Of a DNA stretch of 53,762 nucleotides, positions 42,817 to 51,414 are shown piece after piece. The number at the start of each line of letters is the position of its first letter. The first letter of the stretch is position 1. The stretch comes from Siculibacillus lacustris (GTDB lineage: Bacteria; Pseudomonadota; Alphaproteobacteria; Rhizobiales; Ancalomicrobiaceae): the NCBI RefSeq assembly GCF_004328075.1, contig NZ_SJFN01000032.1, positions 1 to 53,762 of the forward strand, read 5' to 3'. The notes beneath the pieces are model-generated. The model did not search any database. It was not told the origin of the DNA and was given only the letters and a program-made list of their open reading frames with translations. Made by a program: the position numbers and the translations under genes.

Positions 42817-44376
42817 ATGAAGCAGATCGACCCCAAGACCCTCTTCCGCCAGAGCGTCGACCTCGGCGATCTCACCGAGACCGACGAGAGCTTCGGCGAT
42901 CTGCCGCAGACGCCGCGCGCCGATACGAGGCTGTCGCAACAGGCGATCGAAGTGGCGGCGCTGTTCTCCGACCGACCGATCTCGCGCCGGCTCCTGACCG
43001 GCTCGGTGCGGACGCTGGAATTCTGCGCGTTGACCGCGGTCGGCTGGGCGACGCTGGCCGGCGGCGACGGGCTCTCGGCCACGGCGCACACGGTGCTGCC
43101 GCCGCTCGCCGCCGCCGCGACGATGCTGTTCGTCCAGGCCTTCGACGGCTACCAGATCGCCGCCTTCCGATCCTATTCGTACCAGCTCGGGCGCATCGCC
43201 GCGGCCTGGGCGATGGTCTTCGCGGCGCTGGTGGCGCTGACCTGGGTGTCCGGCCAGGAGGTCGGCCTGCAGCGCGACGGCACCGCCCTGGTGCGATGGT
43301 TCGCGATCGGCCTCGGCCTGTTCGCGGCCGGCCGGGCGCTGCTGACCCGGCAGGTGACCTCGTGGACGCGCGACGGCCGGCTGGAGCGCCGGGCGGTGAT
43401 CGTCGGCGGCGGCAAGCTCGCCGAGGACCTGATCCGCTCGCTCGAAGCCCAGCCGGGCAACGACATCCGCATCTGCGGCATCTTCGACGACCGCACCGAC
43501 GACCGCTCGCCGTCGATGGTCGAAGGCTATCCGAAGCTCGGGACGATCTCCGAACTGGTCGAATTCGGCCGCCGCACCCGGCTCGACATGTTGATCGTGG
43601 CGCTGCCCCTGTCGGCGATGGCGCGGGTGCAGCAGCTGTTGCGGCAATTGTGGGTGCTGCCGGTCGACATCCGCCTGTCGGCGCATACCGACAAGCTGCG
43701 GTTCCGGCCGCGCAACTATTCCTACGAGGGAGCGCTGCCGTTCCTCGACGTGGTCGACAAGCCGCTCGCCGACTGGGATGCGGTGTCCAAGCGCGCCTTC
43801 GATCTGGTGATCGGCAGCTTGGCGCTGATCGCGCTGACGCCGCTGATGATCTGCGCGGCGATCGCCGTCAAGCTCGACAGCCGCGGCCCGGTGTTCTTCC
43901 GTCAGAAGCGGTTCGGCTTCAACAACGAGGTGATCTCGGTGTGGAAGTTCCGCTCGATGTACACCGATCGCACCGACTTCGACGCCAAGACGCTGGTGAC
44001 CAAGGGCGACCCGCGGGTGACCAAGGTCGGCCGGTTCATCCGCAAGACCTCGATCGACGAGCTGCCGCAGTTGTTCAACGTGTTGGTCGGCGAGTTGTCG
44101 CTGGTCGGGCCGCGGCCGCATGCGGTCAACGCCCAGACCGAAGACCGGATGTGGGACGTGGTGGTCGACGGCTATTTCGCCCGCCACAAGGTCAAGCCGG
44201 GAGTCACCGGGTGGGCGCAGATCAACGGCTGGCGCGGCGAGGTCGACACGCCGGAGAAGATCCGCCGGCGGGTCGAGTACGACATCTATTACATCGAGAA
44301 CTGGTCGGTGCTGTTCGATCTGAAGATCCTGGCGCTCACCCCGTTCCGCCTGCTCAACACCGAGAACGCCTATTGA
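42817..44376 (+). CDS. Polyprenyl-phosphate sugar-1-phosphate transferase (WcaJ/ExoY-like)
   Basis: The 519-residue protein has four N-terminal membrane helices (about 65-190), a CoA-binding-like domain (RRAVIVGGGKLAEDLIRSLE), a fifth helix at VIGSLALIALTPLMICAAIA, and the catalytic domain: PVFFRQKRFGFNNEVISVWK, KTSIDELPQLFNVLVGELSL, VGPRPHAV and KPGVTGWAQINGWRG. It transfers a sugar-1-phosphate, often glucose, to undecaprenyl phosphate to start exopolysaccharide units. ATG 42817 follows GGGAG. The 225 bp leader contains TTGACG at 42635, a possible -35 box, but no clear -10. No glycosyltransferase genes follow. Confidence 0.9.
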   Translation: MKQIDPKTLFRQSVDLGDLTETDESFGDLPQTPRADTRLSQQAIEVAALFSDRPISRRLLTGSVRTLEFCALTAVGWATLAGGDGLSATAHTVLPPLAAAATMLFVQAFDGYQIAAFRSYSYQLGRIAAAWAMVFAALVALTWVSGQEVGLQRDGTALVRWFAIGLGLFAAGRALLTRQVTSWTRDGRLERRAVIVGGGKLAEDLIRSLEAQPGNDIRICGIFDDRTDDRSPSMVEGYPKLGTISELVEFGRRTRLDMLIVALPLSAMARVQQLLRQLWVLPVDIRLSAHTDKLRFRPRNYSYEGALPFLDVVDKPLADWDAVSKRAFDLVIGSLALIALTPLMICAAIAVKLDSRGPVFFRQKRFGFNNEVISVWKFRSMYTDRTDFDAKTLVTKGDPRVTKVGRFIRKTSIDELPQLFNVLVGELSLVGPRPHAVNAQTEDRMWDVVVDGYFARHKVKPGVTGWAQINGWRGEVDTPEKIRRRVEYDIYYIENWSVLFDLKILALTPFRLLNTENAY

Positions 44377-44405
44377 GCGACCGCACGGTCGCCTGATCGC
44401 CCCCT

Positions 44406-44437
44406 CGGCGCCGCCCCTCATGACGAGGGCGGCGCCG
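44406..44437. terminator. Perfect 11-bp GC hairpin between convergent genes
   Basis: CGGCGCCGCCC (44406-44416) pairs with GGGCGGCGCCG (44427-44437) around a 10-base loop, between the sugar-transferase stop and the LysE stop. It can serve as a bidirectional terminator, although it lacks a T-tract. Confidence 0.5.
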
Positions 44438-44453
44438 CTTCGCGTCGGGCGGG

Positions 44454-45074
44454 TCAGGCGCGGCGGATCTGATCGGCGCCGAGGACAGCGAGGACGACGC
44501 CGGCGATGCGGTCGATCCATAGGCGGACGCGGCGGCCGAGCGCATGGCGCAGGCCGGAGACGGTGGCGACGACGCCGATCCACCACAGGAGCGAGCCGCT
44601 CAGCACCCCGGCGACGGTGGCGAGCGCGACCCACGGATCGAAGCCGCCGGTCGGCGCGAGCGCGGTGAACACCGCGGCGAACATCACGATGGTCGGCGGG
44701 TTGGTCAGGGTCAGGGCGACCGAGCCGATCAGTACGCCACCGAGCGAGCGTGCCGCGCCGACTTCGGCGACCCGGCCGTCGTCCTTGGTGAAGAAAGTCT
44801 TCAGACCCAGCCAGATCAGGAACAGGCCGGCGGCGAGATGGAGCGGGCGCTCCCAGGCCAGCACGAAGGCCGAGACGCCGGCGAGCCCGAGGGCGGCGAC
44901 CGCGGCATAGATCGCGTCACCCAACGCGATGCCGATGCCGGTGGCGAGACCCCAGCGCCAGCCCTGGGTCAGCGTGCGGCGCATGCACAAGAGGCTCATC
45001 GGCCCGACCGGGGCGGCGACGGCGAGGCCGATGCCGGCGGCCTGGAGGAACAGGAGGACGAGCGCGAAGGTCAT
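44454..45074 (-). CDS. LysE/RhtB family exporter
   Basis: The 206-residue protein has six membrane segments and the LysE pattern: GIGLAVAAPVGPMSLLCMRR near the first helix, GWRWGLATGIGIALGDAIYA, FLIWLGLKTF and LTLTNPPTIVMFAAVF. These proteins export amino acids or related molecules. GGAGACC precedes the ATG. It converges with the sugar-transferase gene and is divergent from the SDR remnant. Confidence 0.9.
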   Translation of the reverse strand: MTFALVLLFLQAAGIGLAVAAPVGPMSLLCMRRTLTQGWRWGLATGIGIALGDAIYAAVAALGLAGVSAFVLAWERPLHLAAGLFLIWLGLKTFFTKDDGRVAEVGAARSLGGVLIGSVALTLTNPPTIVMFAAVFTALAPTGGFDPWVALATVAGVLSGSLLWWIGVVATVSGLRHALGRRVRLWIDRIAGVVLAVLGADQIRRA

Positions 45075-45159
45075 GACGGGTCTCCGAACGGCGGCGAGGT
45101 GCGGCCGCGGCAGAGCTTAACCCAGGAGCGCCGCGCGCAGAACCGACGCGAGCGACGAG

Positions 45160-45691
45160 GGGGGCGGTCACCGCGATCGCGGCGACCCTCGGGACGATCG
45201 ACGCCCTCGTCGACACTGCCGGCATCCGGGGCGCGCGCGCCTCGAGGACTTTACGCCGAAGAACGGGGATGCGATCATCGACGTCGCCTCGATCCGTGTC
45301 TTCTGCGTCTCCCGAGCCGTGGCACGTCCCATGATGCCGCGTGGCCGTGGCAAGATCATCGACATCCGTTCGGTCCAGAGCCGTCCGGCGCGTCGCGCCC
45401 CAGGCCGAGACCCGAGGCGGGGCGGTGATGTTCGCGCGGGCGCCGTGCACCGACCGGGCGAAACACGGTCTGCACATCCACGGCCCCACGCCCGGGTCTC
45501 TGGAGACCGCGACGACTGCGGCACGCGACGACGAAGCATTCGCGCCGGGACTGCGCAACCGGACGCCGGCGGGGCGCCGGCGGGGCGCCCGGAGACTTCG
45601 TCGGCGCCGCGGTGTTCCCGACCTCGGGCGCGTCCGACGTCGGTACCGGTCAGATCCCCAAGTCGACGGCGGCCCGATGTCCGGCGTATGA
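45160..45691 (+). pseudogene. Decayed SDR oxidoreductase (gluconate 5-dehydrogenase-like)
   Basis: Successive frames give consecutive pieces of one short-chain dehydrogenase: AVTAIAATLGTIDALVDTAG (45163 on), FTPKNGDAIIDV and RAVARPMMPRGRGKIIDIRS (45250-45380), then GGAVMFARAPCTDRAKHG and DEAFAPGLRNRTPAGRR, then GDFVGAAVFPTSGASDVGTG plus QIPKSTA. At least three frameshifts are needed. The first 75 or so residues with the TGxxxGIG cofactor site are missing, and the YxxxK is not recognisable. The gene is dead. The intact dehydratase downstream suggests a former sugar-acid operon. Confidence 0.75.
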
Positions 45692-45762
45692 ACGAAGATC
45701 CGAGACTCGTCGCCGACCGCGCTGGCCCGAGCTCGGACATCCAGAGATCGAAAGTCGCCCTC

Positions 45763-47943
45763 ATGACCGCCTCGACCAACGCCCCGATCAATCCGGAATT
45801 CGCCGACCTCTTCGTCGAGGAGGCGTACAATCCCTATCGCAGCTGCATTCAGGGGCTGTCGAACGAGCCGATCACCGTGCGAGCCCTGCTCGCCCGCGCC
45901 GAGGCGTTGCTCGTGGACGATCCCGACTTCGGCGGGCTCGGCGACTTCTCGCTGGCGGCGATCGTCGAGCGACTGGCGACCAATCGGCCGCGCATCGCGA
46001 TCATCCAGGGCTCGCCCGACCATCCCGCCCATCTCGCCGACCACGAGCATGCGCTACGCGCCGCCGCCCGGGTCTGGCAGAACGGCGGCGTGCCCTTCAC
46101 CTTCGGCATTCCGGTGATCTGCGACGGCACGGCGCAGTCGAACATCGGCCAGAGCTATTCGCTCGCCTCGCGCAATCACACCGCGATGGCGGTGAACATC
46201 AACTTCGAGGGCCACAGCTACCACGCGGCTTACGTCATGTCGGGCTGCGACAAGACCCCGACCGGCATCCTCTCCGGGCTGGCGGCCGCCGACCGGGCGC
46301 GGCGCGAGCCGGAGCGCGGCACCGCGCCGGTGTGGGCGGTGTTCGTGCCGGCGCATGTGCTGAAGGGTGGCACCATCCCCAAGGCGACGCGGTCGAAGCT
46401 CGCCGACCTCCAGGCCAAGGCGATCGCCGCCGGCGACGCCCAGCTCGCCGCCGACATCGAGGAGAACAGCCGCTACATCCTGCAGTGCTCGTCCGGCGAG
46501 GCCTTCCTCGGGCAACTCAACCGCGCGGTCGGTCGCGGCATCGTCGATCGCCCCGAGGCCGATCGTCTGCTCGACGAACTCGCCGCGGCGACCTGCGACG
46601 AGAAGGGCGGCATCTGCGCCTTCAACGGCACGGGCAATTCCTCGCGCACCCTGGTCTCGGCGCTCGGCTTCGTGCCGCGCGGCGCCGAGCTGCTGATCGC
46701 CGAGCCGGAGCTGTCGATCGTCGAGGCCAGCGTCGATACGCTGTTCCGGATGATCAACAAGCCGGAATTCGCGGTCTGCGAGATCCTCAAGGCCAATTAC
46801 GCCAACGCCATCCGCGTCCACAACGCCACCGGCTCGTCGTCGAACCTGATGCTGCACATGCCGGCGGTGATGCGCCATGCCGGCTTCGACGTGACGCTGT
46901 TCGATTACGAGAAGGTGCGCGACGCCCATCCCGTGCCCGACATCTTCGCCCACTCGCTGACCGAGGGCCGCGACACCTATACCCTCGCCTGTCAGGCCAA
47001 GGCCGGGCAGAACGCCGGCCTCGAGAGCATCGTCAAGGTGCTCGCCGATCTCGGCGTGCCGATGAACCTCGACGCGCCGACGGTGACCGGCAAGACCTGG
47101 GGAGAGCGCATCGCCGCCCTGCCCTTCGCGGTGTCGCCGGACCTGCCGCAGGAGCGCTCGGTGATCCGCACCACGCCGATCCGGGCGCTCTCCGGCACCG
47201 ACGTGATGCGCGGCAACTTCTTCTCGTCCTGCACGCTGAAGGTCGCCGGCATGGCGACCGAGCAGGTCCGCCGCTTCGACGGCCGGGTGTTCCTGGTGCG
47301 CCACTTCGAGAACGAGACCGACTGCAACCGCGAACTGCAGTCGACCGATCTGGTCAAGACCCTCGCCGAGACGATGATCCTGCCGGCGGCCTTGACCGAC
47401 CGGTTGCGCGCGGTCAACGGCGGCGACGTCGGCGACAGCGTCGAAGAGATGGTGGTCAAGGGGACGCTGGCTTTCGCCTTCGTCATCGCCGGTCAGGGTC
47501 CGAAGGCCTTCGGCATGCCGGAGATGTTCGCCCCCTCGGCCTATCTGCGCCACCAGGGCATCCTCGAGCGGACCTCGATCCTGATGACCGACGGCCGCTA
47601 TTCCGGCGTCACCAAGGGCGCCTGCGTCGGCCACGTCACGCCGGAGGCCTTTGAGGGCGGCGGCATCGGCGCGCTGGTCACCGGCGATCTCCTGTGGGTG
47701 CGACTCAGCGAGCGCCGCATCGATCTCCTCGACCCGGCGGCCTTCCTCGCCGGCCGGTTGGAGCCGCTCGCCGCGGCGCCGACGCCCGAGCGTGCGACCC
47801 TGGTCGCCGAGCGGCAGGCGCGGATGGAGCGGCGCAAGTGGCAGGTCGCCGCCTGCTCGTGGATCGACGACACCACCTCGGCCGAAAAAGGCGTCGTCCC
47901 CCTCGCCGTCGATCGGCGGGCGATCCTGCCCTGGCAGGGCTGA
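45763..47943 (+). CDS. IlvD/Edd family dehydratase (sugar-acid type)
   Basis: The 726-residue enzyme has conserved IlvD/Edd segments: ICDGTAQSNIGQSYSLASRN, YVMSGCDKTPTGILSG, KGGICAFNGTGNSSRTLVSA, HNATGSSSNLMLHMPAVMRH, TVTGKTWGE, and SILMTDGRYSGVTKGACVGH. Candidate Fe-S cysteines are C120, C162 and C285. The usual first ligand (PCN in dihydroxy-acid dehydratase) is not Cys here (GSPDHPAH), a pattern I recall from YjhG-type xylonate dehydratases. It is about 100 residues longer than IlvD. It likely dehydrates an aldonic acid; the substrate is unproven. The ribosome site before ATG 45763 is weak, and ATG 45688 is an alternative. Confidence 0.85.
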   Translation: MTASTNAPINPEFADLFVEEAYNPYRSCIQGLSNEPITVRALLARAEALLVDDPDFGGLGDFSLAAIVERLATNRPRIAIIQGSPDHPAHLADHEHALRAAARVWQNGGVPFTFGIPVICDGTAQSNIGQSYSLASRNHTAMAVNINFEGHSYHAAYVMSGCDKTPTGILSGLAAADRARREPERGTAPVWAVFVPAHVLKGGTIPKATRSKLADLQAKAIAAGDAQLAADIEENSRYILQCSSGEAFLGQLNRAVGRGIVDRPEADRLLDELAAATCDEKGGICAFNGTGNSSRTLVSALGFVPRGAELLIAEPELSIVEASVDTLFRMINKPEFAVCEILKANYANAIRVHNATGSSSNLMLHMPAVMRHAGFDVTLFDYEKVRDAHPVPDIFAHSLTEGRDTYTLACQAKAGQNAGLESIVKVLADLGVPMNLDAPTVTGKTWGERIAALPFAVSPDLPQERSVIRTTPIRALSGTDVMRGNFFSSCTLKVAGMATEQVRRFDGRVFLVRHFENETDCNRELQSTDLVKTLAETMILPAALTDRLRAVNGGDVGDSVEEMVVKGTLAFAFVIAGQGPKAFGMPEMFAPSAYLRHQGILERTSILMTDGRYSGVTKGACVGHVTPEAFEGGGIGALVTGDLLWVRLSERRIDLLDPAAFLAGRLEPLAAAPTPERATLVAERQARMERRKWQVAACSWIDDTTSAEKGVVPLAVDRRAILPWQG

Positions 47944-48046
47944 CCGCCGGATCGCGAGGTCGTGATCGCCCCGGAGGTAACCCTGCGGCGCGCCGGACCG
48001 TAACTGTCGGACGCGGGTGACGCGGCAGCGAGGAGACGGGGCGGGC

Positions 48047-48901
48047 ATGGGGTGGATCTCGAACGACTGGTTGCCGTGGCTCGATCGCGCCGGACGGGTC
48101 TCGCGGCTGCGCGCCGCGGTGTTCGCCCTGCTGTGGGTGCCGCTGGCCCTGCTCGCCGCCCGCACGCTCGCCGGCGATCTCGGGCCGCGGCCGATCACCG
48201 AGGCGATCCACGACTCGGGCGACTGGACGGTACGGCTGCTGATCCTGACCATCGTGGTGACGCCGCTGCGCCAGGTCTCGGGACGATCCGAGCTGATCGG
48301 CGTGCGGCGGATGATCGGCGTGGCGACCCTGGTGGCGGCGCTTCTCCACGTCACGCTGTACATGGCCGATCTCGGCTGGGATGCCGGGCGGATCGCCACC
48401 GAAATCCTGATACGGCCCTATCTGGCGATCGGCTTCGTCGCGCTGGCCGGGCTGGTCGCCCTCGGCGTGACCTCGACCGACGGAGCGATTCGACGTCTCG
48501 GCGGGGCGGCGTGGAAGCGGCTGCACGGGCTGGTGCATCCGATCGTGCTGCTGGCGCTGGTCCATGTGTTCCTGCAGTCCAAGCTCGATCTCGCCCAAGG
48601 GGCGATCCTCACCGGCGTCGCCTGCGCCGGGCTGGCGATCCGGCTGGCGGCGGAGCGCGGCAGCGCGACCTCGATCGTCGCGGCGATCGTCGCGGCCGCG
48701 GTCGCGTCGATCGGCGGCGGCGCGATGGAAGCGGTGTGGTTCACGCTCAAGACCGGACGTTCGCCGACGGGGCTCTTGGCCTCGAACTTCGACGCCGCCT
48801 ATCGCATCCCGCCGTCGTGGATCGCCGGGGCGATCGCCGCCACGGCGCTGGTCGTCGCGCATCTGGTCCGCCGCAAGATGCCCGCTCGGCGGGTCCGATA
48901 G
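48047..48901 (+). CDS. msrQ: MsrQ-like heme membrane subunit (YedZ family)
   Basis: The 284-residue protein has six or more membrane helices of the ferric-reductase-like family. Heme-binding histidines are in LLHVTLYM and RLHGLVHPIVLLALVHVF, and the family start WLPWLDRAGR...LWVPLA is visible. MsrQ passes electrons from the quinone pool to the periplasmic methionine-sulfoxide reductase MsrP. It is longer than E. coli MsrQ by about 70 residues, with an extra C-terminal pair of helices. No msrP gene lies in the window. ATG 48047 follows AGGAG at a long spacing; GTG 48017 is an alternative. Confidence 0.82.
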   Translation: MGWISNDWLPWLDRAGRVSRLRAAVFALLWVPLALLAARTLAGDLGPRPITEAIHDSGDWTVRLLILTIVVTPLRQVSGRSELIGVRRMIGVATLVAALLHVTLYMADLGWDAGRIATEILIRPYLAIGFVALAGLVALGVTSTDGAIRRLGGAAWKRLHGLVHPIVLLALVHVFLQSKLDLAQGAILTGVACAGLAIRLAAERGSATSIVAAIVAAAVASIGGGAMEAVWFTLKTGRSPTGLLASNFDAAYRIPPSWIAGAIAATALVVAHLVRRKMPARRVR

Positions 48902-48998
48902 GCCGCGCGCGCCGCGCCCTCCCCTCGCGCTTCGCCGCCCCCTTCCCCTCGCGCTGCCCCCGACTTCGCACCGGCCTCCGCCGGTCGCGAAATCACGC

Positions 48999-49026
48999 TT
49001 GCGTTTCGATGCGATTTCGATATAGC
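48999..49026 (+). promoter_or_regulatory. Probable promoter of padR
   Basis: TTGCGT (48999-49004) and TATAGC (49021-49026) are spaced by 16 bp, in an AT-rich stretch just before padR. The -10 element lies inside the perfect inverted repeat, so a bound repressor would block it. Confidence 0.5.
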
Positions 49027-49036
49027 TGTTATATCG
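49018..49036. promoter_or_regulatory. Perfect palindrome, likely PadR operator
   Basis: CGATATA (49018-49024) and TATATCG (49030-49036) form a perfect 7-bp inverted repeat with a 5-base spacer, 25 bp before the padR start. PadR-family repressors bind AT-rich dyads of this size and often autoregulate. The match is exact; the protein assignment is inferred from position. Confidence 0.6.
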
Positions 49037-49061
49037 ACATATCAAAAAAGGATCGAAACAC

Positions 49062-49688
49062 ATGTTCGGACACATCAGAAATGCCTGCCGCGAGCGCTTC
49101 TCCCGGGACGGCGACGACATCGGGGCGTTCTTCGGCTTCGGCGGACGGCACGGACCGTTCGGCGGCCATGGGCCCTTCGGCGGCGGCCCCTTCGGTGGTG
49201 GGCGGGGCGGACGCGGCGGCGGTCGCGGTGGGCGCATGTTCACCCACGGCGGCCTGCGCTGGGTCATTCTGGCGATGCTCGCCGAGAAGCCTCGCCACGG
49301 CTACGAGATCATCAAGGACATCGAGGAGAAGGTCGGCGGCGCCTATTCGCCGAGCGCCGGAGTGGTCTATCCGACCCTGACCCTGCTCGAGGAGACCGGC
49401 CTCGTCGAGGTCGCGGCGGCCGAGGGCAACAAGAAGCTCTATGCCATCACCGAAGCGGGACGGGCGGCGCTCGCCGCCAATCGCGCCGAGGCCGACGACA
49501 ATCTGGCGCGGATGAGCGCCGTCCAGGAGGAACGCTCCGGCGACCGCGATCCGCGGCTGGTGCGGGCGGTGGAAAATCTCCGTCTCGCCCTGCGCCTGAA
49601 ACTGTCGTCGCGGCGGCTCGCCGACGGTGAGGTCGCAGCACTCGCCGCCCTGCTCGACGACACCGCCCGCCGGATCGAGACGCTCTGA
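49062..49688 (+). CDS. PadR family transcriptional regulator with Gly-rich N-terminus
   Basis: The 208-residue protein has an unusual N-terminal region rich in Gly, Phe, His and Arg (FGGHGPFGGGPFGGGRGGRG) before the PadR winged helix (LRWVILAMLAEKPRHGYEII, VYPTLTLLEETGLVEV, KKLYAITEAGRAALA). A C-terminal helical dimerisation part (about 150-208) follows. It should repress its own operon, which includes the DUF2218 gene. The start follows an AAAAAAGGATCG site. Confidence 0.9.
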   Translation: MFGHIRNACRERFSRDGDDIGAFFGFGGRHGPFGGHGPFGGGPFGGGRGGRGGGRGGRMFTHGGLRWVILAMLAEKPRHGYEIIKDIEEKVGGAYSPSAGVVYPTLTLLEETGLVEVAAAEGNKKLYAITEAGRAALAANRAEADDNLARMSAVQEERSGDRDPRLVRAVENLRLALRLKLSSRRLADGEVAALAALLDDTARRIETL

Positions 49689-49690
49689 CC

Positions 49691-49987
49691 ATGACCGAAA
49701 ATTCGTTCCGGGCGGTGGCGCAGATCGCCACCGCCGACGCCTCGCGCTACCTGCAGCAGCTGTGCAAGCACTTCGCCCACAAGCTGCCGACGACCTTCGA
49801 TCCGACCGCCGGCCGGATCGACTTTCCCCTCGGCCCCGTGACCCTCGCGGCGACCGCCGAGCGGCTCGACCTCGCGGTGGCGAGCGACGACGCCGCCCGG
49901 CTCGCCGACCTCCAGGACGTGGTGGAGCGCCATCTCGTGCGCTTCGCCTTCCGCGAGACGCTCGCCGTGGCCTGGGCCGCCACGTGA
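49691..49987 (+). CDS. DUF2218 protein
   Basis: The 98-residue protein has the DUF2218 pattern: ADASRYLQQLCKHFAHKLPT, RIDFPLGPVTLAATAERLDL, and DVVERHLVRFAFRE. The Cys/His pair in CKHFAHK suggests metal binding. It starts 2 bp after the padR stop, so the two are co-expressed. Some relatives occur next to siderophore or metal genes; a metal or redox signal is only a guess. Confidence 0.85.
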   Translation: MTENSFRAVAQIATADASRYLQQLCKHFAHKLPTTFDPTAGRIDFPLGPVTLAATAERLDLAVASDDAARLADLQDVVERHLVRFAFRETLAVAWAAT

Positions 49988-50116
49988 GCGCCCGCGGCCG
50001 ACGGTCGGCCTGTTGGACGACCGCCCGACGAAAGGGTGGCGAGGCGCGACGCCAGGCCCTATGAACGCCGCACGGCGACCCGACGGTCGCCGCTCGTGGT
50101 CGCCTCCGGAGCCGTC

Positions 50117-51019
50117 ATGTCCCGCCTCACCGCCAATCTCCTGCTGCTCCTCACCGCCGCCGTATGGGGCGGCGCCTTCGTGCCGCAGCAGACGGCGATG
50201 CGCGTTCTGTCGCCGATGTGGTTCCTGGTGCTGCGCTTCGCCGTCACCCTGGTGGTGATGGCCCCCTTCGTGCTGCGCGAGACGCAGCGGGCGAGCCGGC
50301 CGATCTCGCGGCGCGGCTGGGGGGCGATGATCCTGGTGGCGCTGGCCTTCCTGGTCGGCAACATCCTGCAGCAGGTGTCGCTGCTGACCACCTCGGTCGC
50401 CAACGCCGGTTTCCTGACCTCGCTCTACATCCTGTTCACGCCCTTCGCGGCGTTGGCGCTCACCCACGAGAAGCCGGGGGCGGCGGTGTGGCCGGCGGCG
50501 GCGCTGGGGCTCCTCGGCGCCTGGCTGCTGTCGGGCGGGCTGGGCGGCGGCGGGACCATCGGCGACCTCTTGGTGACCCTCGGCGCGGTCGCCTGGTCGA
50601 TCCAGATCGTGCTGATCGGCCGGACCATGCGCGCGGTGCCGCGGCCCTTGATGCTGGTCGCGGTGCAGGCGGCGGCGATCGTCCTCGCCTGCGGCGCCTG
50701 GGCCATGGTGATGGATCCGATCAGCCTCGACGCGATCGTGACCGCGGCGCCCGAGGTCGCCTATGCCGGGCTGCTCTCGGGCTGCGTCGGCTACTCGATC
50801 CAGGCGATCGCCCAACGCCATACCCAGGCCTCCGACGCGGCGATCATCTTCGCGGCCGAGGCGCCCTTCGCCGCGGCCTTCGGGGCGCTGCTGCTCGGCG
50901 ACAGCCTCGGCTCGGGCCAATGGGCCGGCATGGTGGCGATCTTCGCGGCGGTCGTGCTGGTGCAGCTGTGGCCGAGTCGGCCCGAGGCGGCCCCGGCCGA
51001 AGCGCCGCCCGCCGCCTGA
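50117..51019 (+). CDS. EamA/DMT family transporter
   Basis: The 300-residue protein has ten membrane helices in two EamA repeats (LLLLTAAVWGGAFVPQQTAM in the first, GDLLVTLGAVAWSIQIVLIG in the second). It has the family ending AAIIFAAEAPFAAAFGALLL plus WAGMVAIFAAVVLVQLWP. It likely exports a metabolite; the substrate is unknown. ATG 50117 has CGGAG 6-7 bases upstream. Confidence 0.9.
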   Translation: MSRLTANLLLLLTAAVWGGAFVPQQTAMRVLSPMWFLVLRFAVTLVVMAPFVLRETQRASRPISRRGWGAMILVALAFLVGNILQQVSLLTTSVANAGFLTSLYILFTPFAALALTHEKPGAAVWPAAALGLLGAWLLSGGLGGGGTIGDLLVTLGAVAWSIQIVLIGRTMRAVPRPLMLVAVQAAAIVLACGAWAMVMDPISLDAIVTAAPEVAYAGLLSGCVGYSIQAIAQRHTQASDAAIIFAAEAPFAAAFGALLLGDSLGSGQWAGMVAIFAAVVLVQLWPSRPEAAPAEAPPAA

Positions 51020-51050
51020 GCGGTCGCGGGACGCGAGCGGAACGCGCCAC

Positions 51051-51130
51051 GGGTGCCGCAGCGTCGCCCGCGAAAGGCCGGGGCCGCGGATGGCAGGCGG
51101 ATCGCTCCGCGGGTGCCGCAGAGTCGCCCG
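51051..51130 (+). repeat. Two direct repeats with 60-bp period
   Basis: GGGTGCCGCAGCGTCGCCCG at 51051-51070 and GGGTGCCGCAGAGTCGCCCG at 51111-51130 differ at one base. Flanking bases are also similar (GCGCCAC versus GCTCCGC before, CGAAAGGC versus GGGATCGC after). Confidence 0.6.
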
Positions 51131-51414
51131 GGGATCGCCCGGCGACGCGTCTTCACATCGAGAGTCCGGACGAAGCGCCTCATCCTCAGATTCCGATTCC
51201 GATTCCGGACGTCCGAGGCGGGACTGCCGGCGCGGCGTCCTCATGTTCCGATTCAGGATGCAGGCGACCGCGGGCCGTCGTCCTCGGCGACGAGCAGCGA
51301 TCGCAGCGGCGAACGATCGCCGAGATCGGCGCGGCTTCGGTTCGGCTCGCTCCGCAGGCCGCCGCCCGGCGTCCTCTCCCCTCGAAGAACCCTCCCGTCT
51401 TTCGCCGACCCTCG

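Noticed and set aside
45341-45691. Independent 116-residue gene
   Set aside because: Only its middle matches the SDR family; the ends are out-of-frame sequence of the decayed gene.
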